From Chryseobacterium binzhouense (GTDB lineage: Bacteria; Bacteroidota; Bacteroidia; Flavobacteriales; Weeksellaceae): a stretch of DNA of 64,000 nucleotides. Positions within the stretch are counted from its first letter, which is position 1. Every line of letters starts with the position of its first letter. Where the stretch lies: assembly GCF_007474545.1 (NCBI RefSeq), contig NZ_VKOG01000009.1, positions 1-64,000 on the forward strand. Direction: 5' to 3'. The notes under the pieces were generated by a model that saw nothing but the letters and a program-made list of their open reading frames with translations, was not told the DNA's origin and made no database searches. Made by a program: the position numbers and the translations under genes. Positions 26,176 through 35,059 of the stretch are shown one piece after another.

Positions 26176-26204
26176 AATGCTGATTCAAACATCGAATCAG
26201 CATT
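26176..26204 (-). terminator. Intrinsic terminator after the repeat-containing small gene
   Basis: Perfect 11-bp stem AATGCTGATTC/GAATCAGCATT with a 7-base loop; minus-strand T-run follows. It sits 4 bases past the stop at 26209. Confidence 0.8.
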
Positions 26205-26208
26205 GGAA

Positions 26209-26463
26209 TTATTTATTCACTTTATATCTTTTGTCCGGCGTTCCGTCCTTTTTCAGCTTTTGATTTTCCTTGTATCTTTTGTCTGGAGTTCCGTCTTTTT
26301 TAAGCTTTACCGGAGGTTTTGCAGATGGCGTTTCGGCTGCTTTCAAAGGTTTTATCTGTTTGGTTACAGTAGTTTTAGACGTTTTAGCGGCAGGTGCGGT
26401 CTGTTGTGCTGTAGCAAATCCCAATCCTATTACAAAGGATAGGGCAGTTAATAATTTTTTCAT
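26209..26463 (-). CDS. Small secreted protein with two LKKDGTPDKRYK repeats
   Basis: An 84-residue protein: signal peptide about 1-19 (ending ATAQ), a Thr/Lys/Pro-rich linker, then two copies of LKKDGTPDKRYK separated by three residues, ending KVNK. The DNA shows the same duplication, two nearly identical units of about 35 bases at 26223-26257 and 26274-26308. The product is strongly basic. Short proteins with this KKDGTPDKRYK motif are common in Chryseobacterium and relatives as far as I recall, without known function. It has its own strong terminator. Confidence 0.75.
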   Translation of the reverse strand: MKKLLTALSFVIGLGFATAQQTAPAAKTSKTTVTKQIKPLKAAETPSAKPPVKLKKDGTPDKRYKENQKLKKDGTPDKRYKVNK

Positions 26464-26555
26464 TAGTTTGAATTTTTAGTTAAAGTAAAATTAAAGAAAA
26501 ACTTAATATAAAAATTATTTTTTCTAATAATAAATCCGAATTTTCATAGCATAGA

Positions 26556-26583
26556 AAAATCCGCTTCTATTGAAACGGATTTT
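26556..26583 (-). terminator. Intrinsic terminator after the 129-residue lipoprotein gene
   Basis: Stem AAAATCCG/CGGATTTT extended by three inner pairs, with A and T runs, 23 bases past the stop at 26606. Confidence 0.75.
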
Positions 26584-26605
26584 ATTAAGCTTATTTTTTA
26601 GTTTA

Positions 26606-26995
26606 TTATCTGGTACAGTTGGCTCTCCATGTTTTACCATCGGCAGTGTAAAGCATCTTTAGTTCATTATTATCAATTCTTACATATACCAGAGCATTAG
26701 AATTAATCATAACTAAAGTGTTGTCTCCTTGTTTTTCAAACTCAAGACCGTTCAGATCAGGGATTCCGTTTGAAAACCTGAAGTTATACTTAGTTCCGCT
26801 GGCAATTTTTGTTACGAATACTTCTCCGTTGTCTGTAGAGATATTGTTTTGGTCGTCCGTGTAGGAAATACTTCCTTTATACGTTCCTGCAAAAAAGTCA
26901 TTGTCTGCGGGATCGTCATCACTTCTGCACGAGGTAATTGACGTTACTGCAAAAAGGAAAACAAATACTCCTAAAATTTTTAATACATTTTTCAT
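26606..26995 (-). CDS. Small lipoprotein of unknown function
   Basis: A 129-residue lipoprotein with signal ending TSITSC (cysteine about residue 23), followed by the acidic RSDDDPADND spacer typical of surface-exported Bacteroidetes lipoproteins, and a compact beta-rich domain with GTYKGSISYTDDQ and NELKMLYTADGKTWRANCTR. Length and strand pattern resemble small calycin-like domains, but I do not recognise a family. It ends in a terminator and starts about 190 bases from the divergent mfd promoter. Confidence 0.75.
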   Translation of the reverse strand: MKNVLKILGVFVFLFAVTSITSCRSDDDPADNDFFAGTYKGSISYTDDQNNISTDNGEVFVTKIASGTKYNFRFSNGIPDLNGLEFEKQGDNTLVMINSNALVYVRIDNNELKMLYTADGKTWRANCTR

Positions 26996-27147
26996 AATAC
27001 TTATTTTTTTGGTTTATGGAGTAACAATTTTCAAACATTGTGCCTAAGCTTGGTTTTGATTTATTTATTAACTTTTTTTAGAATATTTTGGATTTATTTT
27101 AAGGTAAATAAGATTTTATGTTAAAATTCATCTTGTTGTAAGGATTG

Positions 27148-27179
27148 TTGGGATAACTTTAAAACAAACCTTACCTTTG
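27148..27179 (+). promoter_or_regulatory. mfd promoter: TTG - 21 bases - TACCTTTG
   Basis: A -33 TTG (27148-27150) and a -7 TACCTTTG (27172-27179) with consensus-like spacing for the Bacteroidetes primary sigma factor. The leader to the ATG at 27243 would be about 60 bases. Confidence 0.65.
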
Positions 27180-27242
27180 TAGAGACATTTGTACGGTTTC
27201 GGAAAACTCCCGAAATCGTTTTTGTCGTTTTACAGATTATTT

Positions 27243-30200
27243 ATGCAGTTAAAAAATATCAGCGAAAAATTTTTGCCGGATTTGTTGAAAAAAGAATTTG
27301 GAAAAGAAATTCTGCATTCTACGGACAATCATTCACATCTTTTGGTAAGGGGAAGTGCAGGTTCTTCGCCTTCGGTAATAGCAGCCAAAATTTTCCTTAT
27401 AACAAATAAAACCGTGCTTTTTCTTCTTGACGAAAAAGAGGAAGCGTTGTATGCCAATACCGAAATGGAAGATTTGCTGGGCAATGAGAATGTACTTTAT
27501 TTTCCTGCCACTCATCTTGAGCCTTATCAGGTAGAGAAAACCCAGAATGCCAATCTGGTTCTTCGTACCGAAGTTCTTAATAAAATCAATTCTGATAAAT
27601 CTCCGAAAATGATTGTGGCTTTTATGGGAGCTTTGTCTGAAAAAGTTCTTAAAAAAGAAGACTTTAAAGCCATTTCGCATCATATTAAAGTTGGCGATCA
27701 GCTTGATTTTGATTTTGTGGATGAACTTTTGAACCATTATCAGTTTCATCAGACAGATTTTGTTTCTGAGCCAGGTGAGTTTTCTGTTCGCGGGGGAATT
27801 GTAGATGTTTTTTCTTATTCCAATGAAAAGCCTTATAGAATCACATTTTTCGGCAATGAAGTTGAAAATATTAAAACTTTTGATATAGAAACTCAGCTTT
27901 CGGTAGATAAAGTGAATGATTTTCAACTGGTTTCCAACATGAATTTTTCAGTTTCGGGAACGAAAGTTTCGCTGCTTGAAATTCTTCCGGAAGACACGAT
28001 CATAGTTTCTAAAAATGCAGTGGTAGGTCTTCAGAAAATTAAAGCATTTTATGAAAAATCGCTGGAAAAATATGAAAATCTAAACAAAGATATTGCTCAC
28101 AGAGCACCGCAGGAACTTTTTATTTCTGATGAAGAATTCTTGTTTGATTACAAAAAGTTCAAAACCATAGATTTTAGCAGTGTCGGAATTGATGCTGTGA
28201 AATCTTCTGAAGTAAAACTTAATCAGATTACGCAGCCTTCTTTTCATAAAAATTTTGAAATGCTTATTGAAAATCTTCTTGAAAAGCAGGAAGAAGTGTA
28301 TGATCTCTGGATTTCCTTTTCATCAGAAAAGCAAAAAGACAGACTCGAATCTATTTTTGAAGAATTGGGACATAAGGTTTCTTTCAAAAGTTTTAAATCT
28401 GAACTTCATGAAGGCTTTGTAGATCAGGATTATAAAATTCTAGTATACACAGATCACCAGATTTTTGACCGCTATCAAAGATACAAAGCGAAAAATGCTT
28501 TTGCCAAATCTGAACAGTTGACGCTGAAAGATTTAATGTCTTTAAAAATAGGAGATTATATTGCCCATATTGACCACGGAATTGGGAAATTTATGGGATT
28601 GGTGAAGGTGAATAATGATGGAAAAATTCAGGAATGTTTTAAACTGACTTATAAAAACGGAGATTTATTGTACGTAAGCATTCATTCTTTGCATAAAATT
28701 TCGAAATACAACGGTCCCGACGGAAAAGAAGTTGTATTGAGTAAGCTGGGATCTCCTGCCTGGAAATCTTTAAAACAGAAAACAAAAGCCAAAGTAAAAC
28801 AGATTGCTTTTGACTTGATTAAACTGTATGCAGAAAGGAAAACAGCAAAAGGTTTTGCATTCAGCCCGGATTCTTATCTTCAAAATGAGCTGGAAGCAAG
28901 TTTTGTATACGAAGATACCCCCGATCAGGAAAAGGCAACCATTGATGTGAAAAATGATATGGAAGATGACGGAGTGATGGATCGCTTGGTTTGTGGAGAT
29001 GTAGGTTTTGGTAAAACTGAAGTTGCGATCCGTGCTGCTTTTAAAGCGGCAACAGACGGAAAGCAGGTTGCAGTTCTGGTTCCGACTACCATTCTTGCTT
29101 TTCAGCATTACAGAAGTTTCAAAGACAGATTAAAAGATTTTCCGGTTAATATATCGTACATGAACCGCTTCAGAACAGCAAAACAGAAGAGTGAAACGAT
29201 TGAGGGTTTAAATAACGGAAAAATAGATATTGTAATCGGAACGCATCAGCTGACTTCCGAGAAAGTAAAATTCAAAGATTTAGGATTGCTGATTATTGAT
29301 GAGGAACATAAATTTGGTGTTGCCGTAAAAGATAAACTCAAAACGCTGAAAAGCAATATAGATACCCTTACTCTGACCGCAACTCCGATCCCGAGAACAT
29401 TGCAGTTTTCGTTGATGGCTGCAAGAGATTTGTCGGTGATAAAAACTCCGCCTCCCAACAGGCAGCCTGTAGAAACCCAGATTGTCGGTTTTAATGAAGA
29501 ACTGATCCGTGATGCGGTTTCATACGAATTACAGCGTGATGGACAGGTTTATTTTATCAACAACAGGGTAGAAAACCTAAAAGATATTGCAGGACTTATT
29601 CAAAGGTTGGTGCCTGACGCAAGAGTAATTACAGGTCACGGTCAGATGGACGGAAAGCAGCTGGAACAGAATGTTCTGGACTTTATGGAAGGCAAATATG
29701 ACGTATTGGTTTCTACCACCATTGTGGAAAGTGGGGTAGATGTTCCGAATGCGAATACCATTTTCATCAATGATGCGCAGCGTTTCGGAATGGCAGATCT
29801 TCACCAGATGAGAGGAAGGGTAGGACGAAGCAACAGAAAGGCTTTTTGCTATCTCATTACACCACCATTTGATATGATGACTTCTGATGCAAGGAAAAGA
29901 CTGGAAGCTATTGAGCAGTTTTCGGATTTGGGAAGTGGTTTCCAGATTGCAATGAAAGATCTTGAAATTCGTGGAGCCGGAGATTTACTAGGTGGTGAAC
30001 AGAGCGGATTTATCAACGAAATGGGTTTTGAAACGTATCAGAAGCTCATGCAGGAAGCTTTGGAAGAGCTTAAAGATGATAAAGATTTTGAAAATTTGTT
30101 TGAAAATGAAGAAGAACGGCAAAAATTATTCAAATCTGTAAAGGAAGTAAATATTGATACTGATTTAGAGTTGATGCTTACAGATTCTTACGTATCAAGC

Positions 30201-30605
30201 ACCGAAGAAAGATTACAGCTTTACCAGAAACTGGCTGAAATTGATAACGAAAAAGACCTGCAGAAGTTTGAATCTGAACTGAAAGATCGCTTTGGAGAAC
30301 TTCCTAAAGAAGCAGTTAATTTACTGAAAAGTGTCTCTCTAAAATGGCTTGCGGCAGATATTGGTTTTGAAAAAATTGTTATGAAAAACGGAATTTTCCT
30401 TGGTTATTTTCCCGGAAATCCGCAGGATAAGTTTTATCAGACGGATAAATTTCGTCACATTATTTCGTATCTCACCCAAAATCCTGCTCAGGCTCAACTC
30501 AAAGAGAAGGTGGCAAAAGAAGGAAATCAACTGATGATGCGAAAAGATAAAGTGAAAAATGTGGATGAAGTAAATGTGTTGCTTCGATCTATTTTAGGGC
30601 AGTGA
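27243..30605 (+). CDS. mfd: Transcription-repair coupling factor Mfd
   Basis: A 1120-residue translocase that removes stalled RNA polymerase and recruits nucleotide excision repair. In order: UvrB-like N-terminal domains, an RNA-polymerase-interacting domain around GDYIAHIDHGIGKFMGL (near residue 435), a helicase core with Walker A GDVGFGKTE, DEEH box LLIIDEEHKFG, TLTATPIPRTL and the motif V/VI region VESGVDVPNAN..QMRGRVGRS, and a C-terminal TRCF domain (LELMLTDSYVSS onward). The ATG at 27243 is chosen over an in-frame TTG at 27189 because MQLKNISEKFLP is a typical start. Length is normal. Confidence 0.95.
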   Translation: MQLKNISEKFLPDLLKKEFGKEILHSTDNHSHLLVRGSAGSSPSVIAAKIFLITNKTVLFLLDEKEEALYANTEMEDLLGNENVLYFPATHLEPYQVEKTQNANLVLRTEVLNKINSDKSPKMIVAFMGALSEKVLKKEDFKAISHHIKVGDQLDFDFVDELLNHYQFHQTDFVSEPGEFSVRGGIVDVFSYSNEKPYRITFFGNEVENIKTFDIETQLSVDKVNDFQLVSNMNFSVSGTKVSLLEILPEDTIIVSKNAVVGLQKIKAFYEKSLEKYENLNKDIAHRAPQELFISDEEFLFDYKKFKTIDFSSVGIDAVKSSEVKLNQITQPSFHKNFEMLIENLLEKQEEVYDLWISFSSEKQKDRLESIFEELGHKVSFKSFKSELHEGFVDQDYKILVYTDHQIFDRYQRYKAKNAFAKSEQLTLKDLMSLKIGDYIAHIDHGIGKFMGLVKVNNDGKIQECFKLTYKNGDLLYVSIHSLHKISKYNGPDGKEVVLSKLGSPAWKSLKQKTKAKVKQIAFDLIKLYAERKTAKGFAFSPDSYLQNELEASFVYEDTPDQEKATIDVKNDMEDDGVMDRLVCGDVGFGKTEVAIRAAFKAATDGKQVAVLVPTTILAFQHYRSFKDRLKDFPVNISYMNRFRTAKQKSETIEGLNNGKIDIVIGTHQLTSEKVKFKDLGLLIIDEEHKFGVAVKDKLKTLKSNIDTLTLTATPIPRTLQFSLMAARDLSVIKTPPPNRQPVETQIVGFNEELIRDAVSYELQRDGQVYFINNRVENLKDIAGLIQRLVPDARVITGHGQMDGKQLEQNVLDFMEGKYDVLVSTTIVESGVDVPNANTIFINDAQRFGMADLHQMRGRVGRSNRKAFCYLITPPFDMMTSDARKRLEAIEQFSDLGSGFQIAMKDLEIRGAGDLLGGEQSGFINEMGFETYQKLMQEALEELKDDKDFENLFENEEERQKLFKSVKEVNIDTDLELMLTDSYVSSTEERLQLYQKLAEIDNEKDLQKFESELKDRFGELPKEAVNLLKSVSLKWLAADIGFEKIVMKNGIFLGYFPGNPQDKFYQTDKFRHIISYLTQNPAQAQLKEKVAKEGNQLMMRKDKVKNVDEVNVLLRSILGQ

Positions 30606-30690
30606 TCATTGTTTGTTTTATTAATTTTTAGTGGAATTGTTTTTTTAGTGCGAAATTTTCAATTTATATCCTTTGGAATTGAAAAATAAT

Positions 30691-30698
30691 TATATTTG
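30691..30698 (+). promoter_or_regulatory. -7 box TATATTTG for lipoprotein 1
   Basis: Matches TAnnTTTG, ending 20 bases before the ATG at 30719. A TTTG at 30672-30675 lies 15 bases upstream, closer than the usual spacing. Confidence 0.5.
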
Positions 30699-30718
30699 TG
30701 CCAAAATAAATTAAAACC

Positions 30719-31609
30719 ATGATTAAAAACTATTTCATTAAAGCTGTTGCAATTCTTGCGATGGGATTTGTATTTTCTTGCGATAACACGACGGAAGATC
30801 CCATCAACAACAATAAGAATAATCCTAACAGTCCCAATGGAGGCGGAAGTACTACAACAATAACAGGACCGAGGATTTTACATAAAATCACTGCAAACAA
30901 CATCATTAATCAGGAGTATGTAACCAATGGGACAATACTTGAAAAAGCGATTTTTAAAGAAACAAGTGCGGCTAATTCTTATATCATAGGAAAAGTTACC
31001 TACACATCAGGGAAAATTACGAAAGTTAAGTTTGATCAGGAAATTAATGGCTCCGTGCCTGCAAATAATATGTCGCAAGAATATAATATCACTTACGATG
31101 CTAGCGGGAAAATTAATTTCACGACCTGTTATAGAACGATAGGAGGTGTTCCTAATTTTGATAGTGAATATACCTATACATATGACGGAGCCGGCAAAAT
31201 GACAAAAATTGTTGAAAAGAAAAAATCAGGAAATGCTTACTCATTCTTTTTCAATTATAATATCACATATACTGGCAGCAATATTTCAAAAATGATTATG
31301 GAAAATGGAATGACCAATTCTGCGGGAGTTCCGGATATGTCAACAGTGTTCACATCAACCTATAATTATAGTAGTTATGACAGTAAAATAAATCCGTACA
31401 ATACGTTACCAAAAGAATTTTTTGTTGTTTGGAGTTTATATCATCCTTTTAATTTTTATTCTTTATCGGCAAATAACCTTACAGATTTCAGTATTGTTAC
31501 ACCTCCAGCTCCAGCAATTCCTGGAACGATCAACTATCTGTATGATTCTCAGAATTATCCGGTTTCTGATCAGTCACAGTCACAGAAATATATTTACAAA
31601 GCTTTGTAA
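30719..31609 (+). CDS. Lipoprotein of unknown function (tandem paralogue 1)
   Basis: A 296-residue lipoprotein with signal ending MGFVFSC (cysteine about residue 21), an Asn/Gly-rich spacer, then a repeating pattern of short strands: GPRILHKIT, VTYTSGKITKVKF, YNITYDASGKINF, YTYDGAGKMTKI, YNITYTGSNISKMI. The periodic Y-TY---GKI units resemble YD/RHS-type or beta-propeller-like repeats. It ends YIYKAL. The gene at 31710 has the same plan and a similar C-terminal motif SYDSKIN, so they are paralogues. Surface exposure is plausible; function unknown. Confidence 0.75.
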   Translation: MIKNYFIKAVAILAMGFVFSCDNTTEDPINNNKNNPNSPNGGGSTTTITGPRILHKITANNIINQEYVTNGTILEKAIFKETSAANSYIIGKVTYTSGKITKVKFDQEINGSVPANNMSQEYNITYDASGKINFTTCYRTIGGVPNFDSEYTYTYDGAGKMTKIVEKKKSGNAYSFFFNYNITYTGSNISKMIMENGMTNSAGVPDMSTVFTSTYNYSSYDSKINPYNTLPKEFFVVWSLYHPFNFYSLSANNLTDFSIVTPPAPAIPGTINYLYDSQNYPVSDQSQSQKYIYKAL

Positions 31610-31674
31610 TTTATTTTTTATTGTATTTCTTGTGATAATATCTGTAAAAAGGTAATTTTTATACAAAAAAAAAT

Positions 31675-31682
31675 TATATTTG
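31675..31682 (+). promoter_or_regulatory. -7 box TATATTTG for lipoprotein 2
   Basis: Matches TAnnTTTG, ending 27 bases before the ATG at 31710, so the second paralogue has its own transcript start. Confidence 0.5.
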
Positions 31683-31709
31683 TAGAAAATTATATAATCC
31701 CATTTAGAA

Positions 31710-32630
31710 ATGAAAAAACTTTTCTATTTTGTTATACTAATAGCAGGTTTGTCTTCTATACACTCGTGTAAAGATTTGGTAAATGAAGAAGGGGATCCGC
31801 TTTTGGATCTGAATGATAATACGGGGCTTATCGGTCCAAGAGCTTTATCCAGAGAAGTTACCGATGTTGGTACTATTGCAGAATATCAGTACAGCGGTCT
31901 GCTTTTAACTAAAGTATTAACTGAAAAAGGCTCTGTAACCAATATCGAATGGAGCGGTGATAAAATAAGCAAAATTACTTATTACGGTTTTCTGGATTCT
32001 GACGGAGACGGTACTTTAGATACAGACAGTACGGCATATACCCAACAGTTTACTTATGGAAATTTGGGAAGGCTTACATTGATTTCAGAAAACAGAACAA
32101 CTTACACAAAAGCTCCCGGAACTCCTCCACAGCCATGGGTAGTTTCAGCTAAAAGAAAAGCATTATATAATCTTACGTATAGCTCTACAACCGGAAAACT
32201 TGCTTCTATTGATATGAGAGACGGAGCAGACGCAGGAGGAAGCTCTTTTGTTTATACAGATTATTCTAAAGCTACTTTTACCTATTTAGGAGATAATGTA
32301 TCTTATGTTCTAAAAGAAATTGGAGTACTCAACGGTAATACATTTGACCCTCCTACGCAGAGGTATGGCTTTGAATTTTCCAATTATGACTCCAAAATCA
32401 ATGCTTATACATTGCTTCCTTTTGAGTACAAAGTTTCACATTTAATCTCTACAGAGATCAATGATGACAGAAGTATGATTTTGTCGCCCAACAATCCTAA
32501 AAGAGTATCGTTTACAAATTTAATGATGCCTATTCCTGATCCTATTATATTCTCAACAGATTACAGATATGATCCTCAGATGTATGTTACACAAGGTTTT
32601 TTAGTAAATTATTTTTACAAACCTCTGTAG
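31710..32630 (+). CDS. Lipoprotein of unknown function (tandem paralogue 2)
   Basis: A 306-residue lipoprotein, signal ending SSIHSC (cysteine about residue 20), followed by an acidic spacer and the same repeat-like domain as its neighbour: GPRALSREV, YSGLLLTKVL, WSGDKISKITY, YNLTYSSTTGKLASI, then NYDSKINAYTLLPFEYKV and a terminal FYKPL. Paralogy with the gene at 30719 is seen in order and spacing of these motifs. Function unknown. A strong terminator follows at 32652-32686. Confidence 0.75.
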   Translation: MKKLFYFVILIAGLSSIHSCKDLVNEEGDPLLDLNDNTGLIGPRALSREVTDVGTIAEYQYSGLLLTKVLTEKGSVTNIEWSGDKISKITYYGFLDSDGDGTLDTDSTAYTQQFTYGNLGRLTLISENRTTYTKAPGTPPQPWVVSAKRKALYNLTYSSTTGKLASIDMRDGADAGGSSFVYTDYSKATFTYLGDNVSYVLKEIGVLNGNTFDPPTQRYGFEFSNYDSKINAYTLLPFEYKVSHLISTEINDDRSMILSPNNPKRVSFTNLMMPIPDPIIFSTDYRYDPQMYVTQGFLVNYFYKPL

Positions 32631-32651
32631 ATAATGTCATTAAAATATTTT

Positions 32652-32686
32652 AGCTCAATCCTTTTATGGGGTTGAGCTTTTTGTTT
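32652..32686 (+). terminator. Intrinsic terminator after lipoprotein 2
   Basis: Ten-pair stem AGCTCAATCC/GGGTTGAGCT (one T-G pair) followed by a T-run at 32678-32686. Confidence 0.8.
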
Positions 32687-32703
32687 TATAAACCTTAATT
32701 TTG
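32672..32703 (+). promoter_or_regulatory. pth promoter overlapping the terminator: TTG - 21 bases - TAATTTTG
   Basis: The -7 box TAATTTTG (32696-32703) is 14 bases before the ATG. The TTG at 32672-32674 at consensus spacing lies in the 3' arm of the terminator stem. Confidence 0.55.
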
Positions 32704-32717
32704 CAAAAAATAATTTC

Positions 32718-33281
32718 ATGAAATATTTAATTGTAGGTCTTGGAAATAAAGGAACAGAATATGAAAATACCCGTCATAATATAGGTTTCAAAGTAGCTGA
32801 AAAAATTGCTGAGGATCTTGAGGTTTCTTTTAATACAACCAATTTTGGCTGGATGGCAGAAGGTAAATATAAAGGTAGAAAAGTTTTTGTTCTAAAGCCC
32901 GACACTTACATGAATCTCTCCGGAAATGCTGTAAAATACTGGATGCAGAAAGAAAATATTCCCTTAGAAAATGTAATGATCATTACTGATGATCTCGCTT
33001 TGCCCTTTGGGACTTTGAGAATGAAAATGAAGGGTTCTGACGCAGGTCATAACGGACTGAAGAATATTCAGGAAGTTTTAAAGACTCAAAATTATGCGAG
33101 ACTTCGCTTTGGGATTTCGGCAGAGTTTTCAGAAGGGCGGCAGGTAGATTACGTTTTAGGAAGCTGGAATCAGGAAGAAAATGAAAAGCTGCCAGAAAGA
33201 ATTGAAAAGTCTGCAAAAGCCTGTCTTTCATTTGTTTTTGCAGGAATTAATAATACGATGTCTGCATTTAACGGAAAATAA
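32718..33281 (+). CDS. pth: Peptidyl-tRNA hydrolase
   Basis: A 187-residue enzyme that frees tRNA from peptidyl-tRNA lost by the ribosome. Active-site residues Asn10 in GLGNKGTEYENTRHN and His20 are present, as is ITDDLALPFG with the catalytic Asp and SDAGHNGLKNI. Length is normal. It is transcribed alone between a promoter-terminator overlap and a GC-rich convergent hairpin. Confidence 0.96.
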   Translation: MKYLIVGLGNKGTEYENTRHNIGFKVAEKIAEDLEVSFNTTNFGWMAEGKYKGRKVFVLKPDTYMNLSGNAVKYWMQKENIPLENVMIITDDLALPFGTLRMKMKGSDAGHNGLKNIQEVLKTQNYARLRFGISAEFSEGRQVDYVLGSWNQEENEKLPERIEKSAKACLSFVFAGINNTMSAFNGK

Positions 33282-33284
33282 AAT

Positions 33285-33309
33285 CCGCCGTAAGCTTTGC
33301 TTGCGGCGG
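33285..33309 (-). terminator. GC-rich hairpin between convergent pth and SulP genes
   Basis: Eleven-pair stem CCGCCGTAAGC/GCTTGCGGCGG (one wobble pair) with a 3-base loop, 3 bases past the pth stop. T-rich sequence follows only on the minus strand, so it best ends the SulP transcript, though it could block both. Confidence 0.65.
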
Positions 33310-33368
33310 AAAGAATATGAATGCTAAAATAAGTTGGTTATCATAAAATAATCATCTGCTTTTAATGA

Positions 33369-34955
33369 TTAGATTGTTCGTCTATGTGTTACTTTTACAT
33401 GTGATTGCTGATCATTTGCGTAATCTTTGTATGAAGTTTTAAAGCCTTCCAAACGCACATCTATATTTTCTTCTACAGCTCTTACATTGGCAAAATCTTC
33501 TATCATTTCGATAATGTCATCAGAAATATAGGAGGTTTTGCTGGCATTAATAACTACTTTAGAATTAGATTCGATATTTTTAAGCGTTTTCTTTATGGCG
33601 GCTTTGTTTAAGAAAGAAACTTCTTCAGCAAGATCAATTTTCACCTCATCTGCATCTTCCAGCTGTTCTTTACTGAAGTAATAGGCTCTTTTCATATTTC
33701 CCTGCAATAGGTAGAATATAGAGAAGCCGATTCCTATAGCAACACCCTTTAGAAGATCTAATGCAACAACAGCGATTAATGTAGCAATAAATGGCAGAAA
33801 CTGATACTTTCCTTTTTCCCAAAAATGTTTTAGTTTGGAAGGACTTGCAAGTTTATAACCTACGATTAACAATACTGCAGCCAATGTAGCCAAAGGAATT
33901 TTATTAAGCAGGAAAGGAATTGTAAGCACACAAATCAACATAAATACACCATGGATGATGGCAGAGCTTTTACTGGTTGCACCGGCATTGGCATTGGCAG
34001 AAGATCTTACGACAACTGATGTCATTGGTAATCCTCCAATGAATGAAGAGATCAGATTTCCTATTCCCTGAGCTTTTAACTCCAGATTGGTATCTGTAAT
34101 TCTCTTGTGTACATCCATTCTGTCAGATGCTTCTATACAAAGCAACGTTTCTATTGATGCTACAACAGCTATAGTTGCTCCTAAAATCCAGACTTTTACA
34201 TCCAGAAATCCTTTGAAGTCAGGAAAAGTAATTAATTTTTTAAAGTCCTCCGTAGATTGAGGAACCGGTAGGTTTACCAGATGTTCTTTAGCGATTTCTA
34301 AAGAGGTGCCTTTAAAAACTTCATTCAGAACAATTCCTACAGCTACTGCCACCAAAGCACCGGGAAGCATTTTTATTCTTTTTAAAATATAAACTTTGTC
34401 CCAAGTGATAAGAATCGCAAGCGAAACCAAGGTTACAATTACCGCTCCTGTGGAAATTGCACTGGTTAGGTTGGTTAGATATTCCTGAAGATTAAAACCG
34501 TCAAAAATTCTTTGGTTACCTTCAAAATCTTTATCATAGCCCACAGAATGGGGAATTTGTTTCAAAATAATAATGACACCAATACCTGCAAGCATTCCTT
34601 CGATTACATTATTGGGGAAATAATTGGAAATACTGCCTGCTCTTAAAAAACCAAGAACCAGCTGTATAGCTCCTGCTATAATTCCGGCTGCCAAAAACAG
34701 CTCGAAACTTCCCAAATCAGTAATTCCTGCCAAAACAATTGCTGCGAGACCTGCAGCCGGACCAGAAACAGAAATATTAGAGTTACTTAAAAATCCGATA
34801 ACAAGACCACCTACGATACCTGCAATAATCCCTGATAATGGTGGTGCTCCGGAAGCCAGCGCAATTCCCAAACACAAAGGAAGAGCTACCAGAAATACTA
34901 CTAATCCGGATGGCAGATTTTGTTTTAAATCTGCAAAAAATGAAACTTTTTTCAT
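33369..34955 (-). CDS. SulP family inorganic anion transporter
   Basis: A 528-residue SLC26/SulP protein with about 10-12 membrane segments (VSGPAAGLAAIV near residue 60, and SVVVRSSANANAGATSKSSAI near 310) and a C-terminal STAS-type domain (about 430-510). SulP proteins carry sulfate, bicarbonate or other anions. Because a beta-carbonic anhydrase lies upstream on the same strand, bicarbonate is the likely substrate, as in known SulP-carbonic anhydrase pairs; this is inference. A small membrane protein gene lies between them. Confidence 0.9.
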   Translation of the reverse strand: MKKVSFFADLKQNLPSGLVVFLVALPLCLGIALASGAPPLSGIIAGIVGGLVIGFLSNSNISVSGPAAGLAAIVLAGITDLGSFELFLAAGIIAGAIQLVLGFLRAGSISNYFPNNVIEGMLAGIGVIIILKQIPHSVGYDKDFEGNQRIFDGFNLQEYLTNLTSAISTGAVIVTLVSLAILITWDKVYILKRIKMLPGALVAVAVGIVLNEVFKGTSLEIAKEHLVNLPVPQSTEDFKKLITFPDFKGFLDVKVWILGATIAVVASIETLLCIEASDRMDVHKRITDTNLELKAQGIGNLISSFIGGLPMTSVVVRSSANANAGATSKSSAIIHGVFMLICVLTIPFLLNKIPLATLAAVLLIVGYKLASPSKLKHFWEKGKYQFLPFIATLIAVVALDLLKGVAIGIGFSIFYLLQGNMKRAYYFSKEQLEDADEVKIDLAEEVSFLNKAAIKKTLKNIESNSKVVINASKTSYISDDIIEMIEDFANVRAVEENIDVRLEGFKTSYKDYANDQQSHVKVTHRRTI

Positions 34956-35059
34956 TACTTAGTTTAATATAATAATTATAAAATGACAATACACTTATAT
35001 GAAAAATATAAGCACACTGTATCAGGCAACTAATAATTTAATTGCTGTAAATATTAATG

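Noticed and set aside
27333-27926. 197-codon minus-strand frame inside mfd
   Set aside because: Fully antisense to the Mfd N-terminal domains, rich in Phe, Ile and Lys as expected of a reverse strand; no evidence of its own.
30652-30687. Inverted repeat after mfd as a terminator
   Set aside because: Nine AT-only pairs with a long loop and no T-run on the plus strand; too weak to call.
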